From: Manis javanica
Taxonomy: Eukaryota > Chordata > Mammalia > Pholidota > Manidae
Direction of reading: 5' to 3'
DNA length: 64,000 nucleotides
NCBI RefSeq assembly: GCF_040802235.1
Contig: NC_133166.1
Coordinates: 115,830,991 to 115,894,990, forward strand
Part shown: piece by piece, positions 31,601 through 43,594 of the stretch
Layout of the letters: each line of letters opens with the position of its first letter
How positions within the stretch are numbered: the stretch's first letter is position 1
Notes under the pieces: model-generated
Told to the model about the DNA's origin: nothing
The model's input: the letters and a program-made list of their open reading frames with translations, nothing else
Databases searched by the model: none
Program-made: the position numbers and the translations under genes

Positions 31601-33455
31601 TGTGTTCTTATCCTTGTCTCTGTTACTTTAGCATATTTATTGGTCAGGAGTTTATAGCTTGCTCTTTCTTCATCCTCTAGGAACTCTGATCCTGTAGTTT
31701 AGACAGGAGATATTGGGTGTGGGCGGACTCTGTAAAGATAAGCTACGGAAGGCCCAACCAAGCCTAGCGGTAGGATCTTTTTGACAAGTGATGATAGCTA
31801 ACATTTACTGAATTCTTGTAATAAGCAGAATAATCTCAGGCACCCTGCTGAGTACTTCACATGTTCTGTATCATGTAATTCTTCCAACAAGTCTTCCACT
31901 TAGGAACTGCAACTCTATCAACTCTATCAACTAGAAGCTGATGGGGCCAGAGTCACTCTGTTGCATTGTCTGCTCCATCTTACTAGACGAGCCCTGCGGC
32001 TTGGTCTCTGAGCCTTCCAAAGCAAGGTCTGCCAGCCTGCCTGGAGGTGGTGGATGAGGCTCCATAACAACCCTTCCATTCATCCAGTGAATGCTCATTG
32101 GATGAACGCTTAAGCGGCAAGATTTTAGGAGCCTAAATTGCCAAGAAACAATGATGTTTATTTTCTTTCCCAGGATCCTCCGCGTGGTCCCCCTCTGGTC
32201 TTTCTGAGCACTGAGAAATTGTTGCCTCTCTTATAAGAGGCCTGTACAGGCACGAGTCAAGATGGACAATTTTCAGTTGCATGGGTCTCTCAGATTGCTC
32301 TGCACATAATGTAAATTATGAACCAAATAATCAGACTTGTTCTTTGGCTGGATTGCATTTTCTCCTGGGTTATCAGATGCATTCCACTGGGACCACAGGC
32401 AGCAAAGTGAAGATCAAGACATGGTGACAAACGGCAGCCACCTCGTAAGTACAGAGCTTTTCCGCCACCCAGGTAACTGGAACTTGAGATATAGAATATC
32501 ATTTTTGCCTGAAAGTAGCTACAGTGCCTGCATTTTCTGGGCTCCTGAGTGATTTTATCTATTATATCTATTATTCTATTTTTTCTTTGCATAGTCCCAA
32601 AGACCCCTGTTGCGTGCAACAGGATGTCTTCAAAGTGACATTGTTTGGCTTTTGTTCAAATGCCCTTAGTCAGCCTCATCAATTCACTCAGTGAACAACT
32701 GAATGCTCATTATGCGCCAGTTGGGAACACAACAAATAATGTAGGACTAAGTTCTTGCCCTTGGCCACCTATCTTATGTTGAGGCTGATGACAAGTGGGA
32801 TAGTGCACGTTGTGGGGTGGGCTGGAAGGGCACTGAGCACTATGTGTGGTGGGAACCGCAAGAGGGCGGGTCCGACTGCCAAGACTAGCCAGGGAGTGAT
32901 CAAAGGGCCTCGGGTGGAGATGCCACTTGGGGCTGGACTTAGAGAGTGAGCAAGGTCAACATTGGATGAGAAGAGGACAAATCACATTCTAAGCAGAAAG
33001 AACATGTTGCTGAGGTGGGAGGTGGTGCAAAGACTGGAAGTATGGCTCCTCCGGGAAGAGGCACGACACGTAGGTGGCTGTGGCTGGGACAGAGTATTAC
33101 AGAGACTGGCAGGTGTGAGCTTGGGGAGAACCTGGGGACGGCCTTGAAAGCAGGATTAAGGACATTAGCCTTTGTTCTGTGGGTAACAGGGAAAATGACA
33201 CCAGCGGATCTTTGCTTTACATAATCCACCAAGCCCAGAGATCTAGTCAGCTGGGCTCAGGTGAGGGTGGGTCAGAGTGAGGCACCAAGTAGGTGCTCAG
33301 TAAAGCAGGAAGTGCCATTATTAGATCATTATAATGAATAATTCACGGTAGAGAGGGCGAGACTATGGACTAAGGTGGAGAAACGGGGGTGGGGAGGTTA
33401 GGAGTCCTATTTAACAGGATTTGCTGACTAATTATGAATAGATTGTGAGGAGGGA
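28680..33455. other. Intergenic with old LINE/LTR debris
   Basis: Purine-rich to about 29250, then AT-rich sequence with old repeat flavour (for example 30240-30480). No exon is supported. The ORFs present are short and unlike any family I know. Confidence 0.5.
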
Positions 33456-33464
33456 GGCACCAGG

Positions 33465-33640
33465 TTTACAGGTAACAATAGCTACTTTGTATCATCAAAT
33501 GATTCCTCAGTAGATAGGTGCTTTGCATGTAGTATCTCATTTAATCCCATAATAGCCCAGTGAGAGGGGTTGTGTTTCTATCTGCCATTTAAAGATGAGG
33601 AAGTTGGAGCCCAGAGTGGGTCAATGAAACAGGAGGAAAG
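33465..33640. repeat. MIR SINE relic
   Basis: The order AGTATCTCATTTAATCC, CATAATAGCCCAGTGAG and AAAGATGAGGAAGTTGGAG is that of a MIR consensus with moderate divergence. Confidence 0.75.
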
Positions 33641-34084
33641 TATGTTTGTGGTAGTTTGGATTTGAAACAAGAGAATCAGCGCCCTTTGCACTGCGTAGGA
33701 GCTTCGGAAGCTGAGGATTTCAGTGCCAAGTGATTGGGGAGTGAAGTAATCACCCAAGAAGCAGTTAACGAGTGGCAGATTCAGGCCTGGAACCCTGTGG
33801 AACTCTCCAGAGCTCACAGGCAGGCTGCCTTGGTGCCGTATCAGGCCATAACACAGGTTGTGTTTGGCCCATAGGACATTTTTTAAACAGGTTTTAGAAC
33901 TAATTGCTAACAGTTATAAATCCAGAGATTCACATGAAAATGTAGGTTTCCAGGTTTTCTTGAAAAGTGAGATCTAACCATGCTGGGCCCATCCGTATAG
34001 CTGCCTCTCTGTGCTGGGGGAGAGGCGCTGTGTATTTTCCTCGGCTCCTGCCCCTGCTGCGACAAGAACTGAAGGGCAGAGACA

Positions 34085-34540
34085 CAGTGAAACAGAGTAA
34101 AGGTTTTATTTAAAGTTACTTAGAGAGAAAGTGCAGGTGACCTCTGAGAGAGGAGCGCCCTGAAAGGTTGGGGGCTCCCCCTTTTAATGATTTTTCAGGC
34201 ATGGAACAAAGGGCTACGGGTGTGGACTTTAGTGGTCTCAAGTATCTTTGATGAAACATTAAGTTTCTTATCAGTCCTCTAGGTAATTCTGCAAAATTAG
34301 TTGAACACAAGACATTTACTGCCCTGGTCCCTTCCCAGGATAGCAGCTTCCTGGTTTGGGAGCGTATCAATCAACACTGTCTGCCCTTCCTCCAAGGTGG
34401 GCAAAGTTATTTTCTTTGCTAAAGAGTATGTTAAGAATCTTTCTTTTTAAACTTCCTGGTTTTTTTTTTCAAAATGCAATTTTGGCTTTAAGGTGGGATC
34501 TTCCTGTCTTTATTATGCTGTTTATAGGTAGGCCTTTTAG
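34085..34540 (-). mobile_element. Second copy of the LTR family found at 23.6 kb
   Basis: It shares with 23605-24060 the blocks TTTTATTT, AACATTAAGTTTCTTATCAG, AGCAGCTTCCTGGTTTGGGAGC and CCAAGGTGGGC, in the same order and orientation. This is enough to call one family. About 35 bases are inserted near 34290-34325. No internal viral sequence is attached, so it is probably a solo LTR. Confidence 0.65.
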
Positions 34541-36420
34541 CAGGTTAGAGTAAATCTTACAATAATCTAATTGACACAATGAAGACACAGGCTTTGCTCA
34601 GATACTTTTCCTTATCTGGGGAATACTCAAACATTCAAGGCCAAGTTGCTCTTGACCTTTTGAACTTTAACTGATTAACAGATTAACTCTGAATCTTTTC
34701 TGGATTTCCAGTTTTAACTGGTTAACTCGAGTTCTTTCTATGGGGCTTTACTGACCTTGTTCTCTATCCACCCCGCTCATATCTATTTTCCTGCCTAAGA
34801 TCTGTGTTCCCTTCCTGCACTCCCCAGAGCCCACCAGCCTGCCTGGGGCCCCTGCCCACTTATGCAGGTGCCTGAGCCTGCATCTCTCAACCACAAGCTG
34901 GTCCAGTTTGATGCCAGCCTGCATTTATATTTAGTCCCATGTCAAGTCCAGGCCTCCATTGATGGCTAAGTATTCTTTTTGAACTTTAGGGAGTATAAGA
35001 TAAAAACAACGTTTTTTGCTTTGTTGTTTTTCCTTCATGCTGTGGGAACTGAGAAAAACTAAATACCTACCCATGCATGAGTGGCCACAGGGAGGAGGGT
35101 TACATTCACACAGTGCAGGGCAAAGGTGAATGGTCATAGTTCTGAAACCAGCACCAATTAAAATGAAACACCCATCATGCCCTTCAAAATGGCAAGAGTA
35201 ACGGCAGACGTGCAAATCATGCTGTGGTTTTTTTTCTCTTTAATTTGTTTTGTAATTAATAATTGGCTTGAGTTTTGAGCTGAGTACTTTGGACATATAT
35301 TATAAGGAAGCGTTTGGGGAAAATACGTGTGCGTGTATAAATGTGGGTGTGGGTGGACCACAGTTTACGTAAGTAGGAATTCTCTGCAAAAATTCAGCTT
35401 CAAAAAAAATTTTTGTTTTAAAGTTTTATGACTTATTAAAGGTTGAAAACATGTTTCAGTACCTTTCAGTTAAAATGTGAGGCATGGGATGGCAAACAGG
35501 TGTTCATCCGTATCAACAGCCATGTTACATTTGAGGTGTTCCCGCCCTCCCACACCCAGTGGCAGTGGTCAGGTTAGACAAATGATGGATTTAATGCTTG
35601 TGTGAGTTTGTTTGCCATCTGTAAACTGCTTTTAGAGACACAGGTGCAAACAGGGCTAAGAAACTGAGCCAGCACCAGAGCCTCAGGAGCTTGACTCCTA
35701 ATCTGTGTTCTTTGTGTGACACCAGACGATTTTCCATCACGCCTGGCTGCCAGATTCAGGAATTGGGAGAAAGGCGGCAGCCCCTGCAGGGCACAGATTT
35801 CTCAGAGGCCACTGGGCACTATTCTGGGATGGCCACTGGGTCTCAAAGGATCACTGTCCATCTTGTAAGGGTCATCTGTCCTGTCAGATTGCAATGACCC
35901 AGCTCTCAAGAGGCCGGCCCTGCTTCCCCCTGAGCACTAGAATTAATCATTCTAGGTTCACATTGCAGATCAAATTAGGTCTCAGGAGCCATTTCTACAC
36001 AGATTACGTGAGGCTTGCAGGCCACCCTCTGCCGCTGCCTGGACTCTGACCCCTGCCTTGCACATTCACCTTCCTTCTTCCTGCTCCTCCCCAAAGACTC
36101 CCACCCTGGGTGCACACCTAGGGTGGCACCCGGACCCTCCATGTACATTGTGGTTATCTCCATCCGTATCTGTATCACCCCGAATCCCTTGTTTCTTATC
36201 ACTCTCATACAGACAAATGCCTAATACTAGGTGGAGAGCACCGTGCTGGGAGCCAGGGATGCCACAGACCGGGGGCAAGAGGAACATTCAGGGACTCATT
36301 TGTGAACAAGGTGGCACTCTAATAACAAGGGGTATTTTTTCTCAGTCACATTACAAGTTCATTTTTGTGGTGTGGCCTAAAAAGCCAAGGCTCCCCAAAA
36401 GATCCAGCCAAGTTCATGGT
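34541..36420. other. Intergenic, no gene seen
   Basis: Mixed sequence without supported exons, CpG islands or recognisable young repeats. Confidence 0.5.
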
Positions 36421-36429
36421 AAATTCTGC

Positions 36430-36560
36430 CATTTATTCATTCATTTAACAAATATTTATTGAGCACCTATGATTTGCCACGTACTATTCCAGATGTCAGG
36501 GTGATGAAAGAACAAGACTGGCAAATACCCCTGATCTCTTGGAGCTCTTGTGGAAGGAGA
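36430..36560 (+). repeat. L2 LINE 3' fragment
   Basis: ATTCATTCATTTAACAAATATTTATTGAGCACCTA is the hallmark 3' end of L2, broken here only by expected old substitutions (quoted in two overlapping parts: ATTCATTCATTTAACAAA and TATTTATTGAGCACCTA). Confidence 0.8.
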
Positions 36561-37279
36561 CAGAAAACTATGTTAATATGTAATTCGGGCTAAGAATTTT
36601 GAGAAAAAGCCAAGCAGGGTAAGGGAGAGAGAATGACCGGGCGGGGGGACAGCAGGGGCTGGGGGCTTCCCTTTTGGTAGGGCAGTTGGGGAAGGTCCTT
36701 GTGATGAGGTGGCTCTCAAAGCTGGGCCCAGAAGTAGGTGAGGAGCAGCAGCTGTTTGGAGGAAGCCTTTTCTAGGAGGGGGCAGCAGGGACTGAGCCTC
36801 CAAGGGACCCATGTGAGAATCAGGAAGTCACTAACTGAACATTGCTCCTTGGTCTCGGCTGCTAGTCCGTGGGCTTGCTGGGGGAAACAAACAAAATCAT
36901 TTATTTGAATATTTATGTAGACCATCAAGCACTGTATGAAAGTTACTCTCTGTATGTTGACTTCAGGTATTTGTGGAGTGGCTAAACCATCCCGGATCAT
37001 AATTATCACGTTAAAATTCTGCCTTTTCATTTTTTTATTATTGAGGTGAAATTCACATATGTAATTAAGTGTTTTAAAATATACAATCCAGTGGCATTTA
37101 GTGCATCACACTGTTGTGCAGCTGCCACCTCTTTCTAGTTTCAAAACTTTTTCATCACCCTGCCCTTTCATTTTTAATAGTAGTTTATGTTACCACTCCT
37201 GAAAAAGGATTTTCTCCCCATATCTGACTTTGCCCTTTGTGTTTATGGCTGGAGTTCCCCAGTTCCTCTGATTCATCCA

Positions 37280-37440
37280 TGTGTTTATTCAACAGATATT
37301 TATCAAGCAGCTGGCTACTGTGCAGTAGGCACTATGCTAAGTAGGTACTGGGGACACAACGGTGACAAAGGACACAGGTTCCTGCATTTAGGAGACATAC
37401 CTAGTGGGGGATTTAGATACTGAACATAGAATTACTGGAA
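37280..37440 (+). repeat. L2 LINE 3' fragment
   Basis: TTATTCAACAGATATTTATC, GGCACTATGCTAAG and GGGACACAACGGTGACAAAG follow the L2 3' end in order. Confidence 0.8.
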
Positions 37441-37854
37441 AATTAAATGATGATAAATGCTTATAAAGAAAAAACTTGGAAAATTGTGTTTAAAACATTT
37501 GTGAAGTTATTAAAGCTACTAGAAGGGAGATGCAGCTAGCTATTAAAGCTTAGGATAACATGACTATTGTTTTTATAACTGGGCTCTTAGTCCAGGCACT
37601 GGAGAGAAAGGTCACCTCAGGGAAGTGATCTGGATTACGTTAGGGCAGAGTGGGAAGGCAGGCAAAGGTAAAATCAGTGTGCTTCATTCTTTACCCCTTG
37701 ATAACAACCCTTGGAGGTATGCAAAAACAGATGTTGGCACCATCGCTCCCATTGGATAGCTGTGGAAACTGAGACTGAGGTCGTGCCTTGCCTAATACCA
37801 CGTGGCGGGGCTTCCGTCTAAGTGCTCGGTTCCAGCCCTGTCCGGTAAAGCTGG

Positions 37855-37965
37855 AAAGCATCTGTCCAGGAGGGGGCGGCCGTGCTCCTGAATGGAGGAG
37901 GACCAGCGCGCGCGCCGTGCGTCCGCAGCCTCCAGGAGAGGGCGCTGCTGGGTTGGCCCTAAGTG
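37855..37965. promoter_or_regulatory. Short CpG-rich segment with CTCF-like site
   Basis: A local CpG cluster contains CCTCCAGGAGAGGGCGCTGC (37929-37948), which fits most of the CTCF core CCA(n)nAG(G)GGGCGC. It stands about midway between the CFL1/SNX32 cluster and OVOL1. Confidence 0.45.
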
Positions 37966-40900
37966 ACCTCCCCGGTGACCAATCCGACTCTCTTGCCCCT
38001 CCCCGCCCACCGGGACTCCTGACCCAGCGAGCTGTCAGCTCCCCCGGGCCTTTTCTTTTCTTGCACCCCGATGTGTGCATCTGTGTTTTCCTAGATAATT
38101 ATTTATTAATCACTCTGGGGAATAACAAATCCGGACTAGTAACCCAAATCACCTCAAGAGATGAGCTAGTGATCACAAAAACATAGGAACAGCCCCAGGG
38201 CGGGGAGCCACAAAAACTGCTAGCTTGGTCCTTGCGGCGTGGTGCCACCACAGCACGTCTGTCATGTAGGCACAGTCCTCAGGTTTCTTAAGGCAGGATG
38301 ATGACCTGGCAGCATTTCCACTCCACCCACAGCCAGTTTCGCTTTCCTAATGTTGTTAAAAAGTGCCTTCTAACTGAAGTAGGGTGGTTGAACAGGTTCC
38401 AATATTTTCCTTAAATTTTTATTCGATTATTTAAAATTTCTTCCCTCTAGTGGGTATCTTTCCTTTTCCCACAGGAAGATGCCCAGAAACGTCCCCTTTG
38501 GCATTTGTCCAAAGTCCAGGTTCTAATAGCTTTTGGGCTGTGGTTTAATTTTAACCATAAAAACTTCTTTTGGAAAAATACTTTTTAATCTGGAAAAAGC
38601 CAGTTTGATACAGAGCAGTAACACCTCCTCTCCAGAATCAGTAAGCGAAGTTATGTTCATTTTCAGCTGACATAATCTCTTTTTAAAAGAGGAGACTGAT
38701 TTGATGGGGAGAAAATGAAAATGTGGATAGACAATTTGGAAGACTGTTTGAATGTCTGCTTTAATCAATGTCATAAACTCTGGTTGTCCAGGGAGAGGGG
38801 GCTGGGGGAGGGGACTGAGGGACAGAATGATGAGGAGGCGCTCAGCTGAACACAGCCAAGAATGGCTTCTTAAAGCTGTCCTGTGGGCAGCCATGTGGCA
38901 TCAGTTTTCTGAGACAATCTCAATTTCTGAGGCAGAAGACACACTGGCCCTTTGCCAGCTCATCAGACTGCCACCAGTTCTCAGTTCTGAAAGTGTGGTC
39001 GCCAGAGAAGCCCGTCTGCAGCGACAGGCGTTCTGTCCTAGCAATGACCTTACCCAGCCAGTGAAACAGAGCTTGGTCCCCAGAGCCTCCGTGGGAATAT
39101 TTCTGATTCCTCTGCCCTTACAACACAAGTCCTTTGAGAGTAAATACTTGTATTTATAGGACCTTAAAAGTTTTTGGTACAGCAAGACAGAAATTGGTTA
39201 TTTACCTTTTTGTAGTTCAGGTGTCAAACTTCTTTGATGATAAAAGAACAAAGATGAAAGGAATATGGGCTATGCAATGGGCACCAATCCTAGAAAAAAT
39301 GATCATGTCAGTCTCAGCTGAGGCAAATTAATTTGGGAAGACTTACTTATTTTACAGGAACAGTCTTCACTTTTCCAGAGATTTATGCTTGGATTTACTT
39401 AAATGTAAAGCTCTTCTGGAGCATCTAAGTAGCAGGAGGCACAGAAAACCCAGTGCTAACTATCAAATGCTGTGGCCAGTGGACAGATGAGTCTCCAGTG
39501 AGAATAAAGGGTATGATTGCCCAGTGAGTCAGTAAGTGCTGAGGCTTCCACTTGGAGTAACTCTGACCTTGTGCAGACTTTTAGGGGCAGGTGCCTAAAG
39601 CCACATAGAGCCACGCTGGCCTGACCATCCCATAAAAGCTCCTAAGGGCAGAGGCTGTCTTTCGCAGCTCCTCCGTGCTGTGGCCCCTTGTCCTTATTCA
39701 AAACGCTAGTGAATGTCAGAGCCACAGGCTTATCGGTTTGGTGTGGGCAAGGAGAATGGTCCACCTACTTGTGACTGAGTCTGGCACAGAATCAGAACCT
39801 GGGGCTTTTCACTGCTCTTGCCTCTGGAAGAGGACTGAAGAAGAGAAAGTGCATAAATTTCACATGCCCAGAGGAATGCAGATGCTAGAGATCAATTTTA
39901 AAAAGGAGAAGGAAGAAAGGAAAGACGGAAAGAAAAGGAAAGCCAAACTAGTCTGGGAGCCTTATCGCCTCAGAGATGCATCTCTGGTTCAGCATTCCGC
40001 TCCTGGCTCCCCTCGGGCTGGGACCTATGCAGTGTCTCAGGCAGTTTCTTTACCTCTGTGCCTTCTCCTCGCTCCCCTGACATCGTTCCTCATTGGGACC
40101 TGGGACACCTCTCTCCTGAGTCCTCCATGTCTACTGCCAAAGGCAGGGGGATTGAGGTGGCAGTCTCAGGTTGATGCTGGGCTTCCCGAAGGGCGCTGTC
40201 TCCCCTGTGAAGGATTTCCACTTGGTGATGTTTCCAGGAGTCCTGAGAGGTAACCAGACAGCACAGGCGGGAGGGAGATGCCTGTCTATAGAGCTGGCTT
40301 AGCCTGGCGAAGGGCAGTCTGCAACTCCAGCTGGTTTGGGGGCAGGAGGGTACATTCGGAACCTCTGCACCATGGATTCTCAGGATGTTGTGACTTTTTC
40401 CAAGATTCCCTTTTCTTAAGGTTTTACCCATTCAACCAGTGTACACAGGATTTGGCACTTTTCGTTTGTCTTGCTTATATCCTCAGAAGCACAGGAAAAC
40501 CCATGGCGATGACAGAGGCTGAAAAATTAAAGCTTACACAGGAGGCTTAAGCCATTGGGACAAAGACACCAGAAGCCATGGGGTACTCGGGGGTGGCTGT
40601 GGACTAAGGAGTCCATGTTGGGGTGAGAAGAACATTTCTGTGCTATTGGTCCTTGAGAAATTCCCTCTAAATGCTCTAATCTTAGAGAGAAAGGAATGGA
40701 ACCAAGGGCTTAAGTTAAAGGATATGTAGCTGACCTAGTGATAAGGCTGTCTGTTTAATTAATAGATAGTTCCATGGTGTGGGACAAGGTCCCTGAATAT
40801 TAACAATGCTGTTTGGGGCTCTGGAAAAAGTGGTGACAAATTCTGCAGCTGCAGGCTTGTTCTCTGTTGGTCTCCAGGCTGGCATGGATCAGAAATAGAG

Positions 40901-43500
40901 TAAAATACTAAAGTGGTACCCCAAATACCAGTTCTAAAGGACAAACCAACTGGAAAGGGAGGTCACCTTGGACCAGCCAGGGTAGTGAAGCCCCAGATGA
41001 GTGACGCAACCCATGTACGCCTCAGGGGACGCCCTGCAGCTGCTCTGGATCTGTGGCCTCACGTGGGACAATACTGCTCACAGGGCCATTTCCTGCATTG
41101 GCCGTACACTGTCAGCAAGTCACAATTTACACGATCTGTTTGCCAAATTGTGGCTCATTATGCACACTATCTTTTAAGTTCAATTAAATGAATGTTAAGA
41201 AATACTGTATATGGAAAAGGCTAGAACAGCACCATAGCAAACAATGATTACTGAGATTAGAGCGCTTTGAACTTGAGCTTGAGAGCATCTGGAGAATGTG
41301 TAGCAGTTGCCCAGGACAGGAACCCATCCTCATAGGAAGCATGGTTCCTAAGGGTATCAGCATTGCCTCGGAGGCATTTCGGGTAGCGGGTGGCTGGCTG
41401 AGGAGGGAGGGGAGGCGTTTCTGCAGACCAAGAGTTGTCTCCCCGCCGGACACTGAGGGCTGGTTGCTCGGTTAGTTACCTGGGGAGATGGATAAACTCT
41501 GAACAAGTCCTTGGAGGCAGCTCTGGAGGAAGCGTTCATCCTCTGTGATGTCAAAGGTAAAATATTTGAACCCCAGAACTCACTATAAGATGTGAAGAGT
41601 CACTCCAAATTTATAAGCTCATTAAACTTGTATTTTTGACCTTCTACCCATCCGGCTTTGGAGAAAACACAGAATGCTTCCAGCCACACCTTCTCAAACC
41701 ACTTAGCTGACAACTTCTAATTGCCCTAGTGAGCTTCTCTGTCATTCACAAAGTTTGGGGAAGGCAAGTCAGGGGCATTTGTGCTTTGGTATCCTTCCCA
41801 ACATGGAGGGTCAGATTGAGCCCATCTTTTAAAATCAGTCTGTACTGTCAGATTTCCCGAGACTGTCAGAGTAGAGGGTCCCCCAGCCCCCGCCGCCGTG
41901 TCAGCTCTCTGTCTGATGTGCTGTGGCCGTGGCGCAGGGTGCAAGGGCGTTGAGTTCCTTTGTACTTGATTAACTTTCTGGGCGACTAGTGGCCAGGTCA
42001 CCTACCCCCCCAGTGCCCCATTCACTTTGGCTTTGATGAAATAAGAAGCCTTCCGCCTTTCCCCTCCTTTCCTTCCTTGGATGGTGGTAAGATCAATAAG
42101 ATAATGGTCATAAAGTACTTTGAATGACTTCAGGAACAGTTTTCTCGCCTGCAACCTGACTCGCTATTACACTGGGTCCGTTCACAGACTTCCGTTTCCA
42201 CCCCGGGGATGCTGCCCAAGAGGAAGAAGTGGATGCTGGGGACTCAGCAGCACATGGCGCTGTCGGCTGGAGTCGCCCGTCCCTGACCCTGGCACCAACA
42301 CTCTTACCTCCGGAAGTAGTGTGAGTGGTAGCTGGACCACTGGTGTCTTGCCATCATGTGAGCCCTCAGTCCTTTGCAGGGTGACTTGCCCTGCCGCACG
42401 GTTCCAGCCCCTGTTCCAGGAACTAATATGATGTAGAATGAAAAGATTGCTTCCACTGATGCACTTTCACAAGATGTTTTTGAAGGTGAGGCAGCAGGCA
42501 GGTGGTGGGCCCTGCTTTCCTGTGTGTTGAGGCATCAGACTTCTGATTCCCCGAGAGCCCCATCTCAGGACAGCCGGTCAGACAGCCAGGGATCAGGGAA
42601 CGTCAAGGCGACCACAGTCGTCGTGCTTGTGATCCTGCCATCGTCATGCTTGAGCTGATGCTGCCGTGACCTGCTGTGCCGGACTGTGGTTGAAGGACAG
42701 CTGTGGCCTGGGCAGGGGGCCGTTTCCTCGCCTGCCCCTCTTGGGTAGTGGTTCTTCCCTGAACCTGTGCTCTTTAGGGGCCATCAAGCTTCTCCTTCGC
42801 CCAGAACAACCTTCCGTCATGGGGTGAAGGAGTTGGATTTCCTATGAGACGAATATTATTGTGTGCCCCAGAGGAGGAAACGCTGTGCCGTGAGGGTCAT
42901 TCACCCCCAGGAGAGCCTCAAGGACAAAGGAATCTTCTAGAGACAACGCGGGGGTGGGGAGCTCACAGAAGGAGGCTCCGGAGCTGGCCTGGAGTCCAGC
43001 TGGAACTGCTTACACCCTTGTTGAGAGGAGCCTGGTGGCTGGTGAGTGAGGAAGGGAAAAAGCAGAGGCCGTGGCCGAGACAGGAGGAGGGGCTAATATC
43101 ATTGATTGCACTGAGAGGGAATATAACGTGCATTTGGCTGCCGAAAGGTGTTCTTAGCAGAAAACATTTGGGAACTCCTGCATTGGAGTTTGACAAAGGT
43201 TTGGTGGCCAAAGTGTTGAAAAGAAGAGAGACAGCAAGCCATAAATGGAGAGTTTCCATGTTTCTGTCACCAATATTTGCCAATTTGTCCCTTTGATGTC
43301 AAGGGACAATTAGTGATTGTGTGTACCTGTCAGATTGTCTTCTGAGCAATATTGAGTTCTAAGAAAATGTTGGCACAGTGAACAGCCGACTCAGGTGCCC
43401 AGGCCTTGCTCAGGGCAGGTGAGGCCCTCCTCCTACCAGTTGCCCTCTGCCACTCCTGTCCGCCCTCTGCTTGGACGCTTGCTCTTCCTCCAGGAGAGCT
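37966..43500. other. Intergenic, no gene seen
   Basis: The longest open frame (39675-40253, plus) has no domain, conserved motif or splice context and looks fortuitous. No recent mobile element is visible. Confidence 0.5.
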
Positions 43501-43530
43501 GGGCTCCTGCCCTGGTGTGTGAACATGTGC

Positions 43531-43578
<48 letters not shown>

Positions 43579-43594
43579 GTACGTGTGCACGTGC
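43531..43594. repeat. (GT)n microsatellite
   Basis: About twenty uninterrupted GT units at 43533-43572 are followed by GC- and AC-interrupted alternation to 43594. Confidence 0.92.

Noticed and set aside
39675-40253. 192-codon plus-strand frame
   Set aside because: No domain, no conserved motif and no splice or promoter context.
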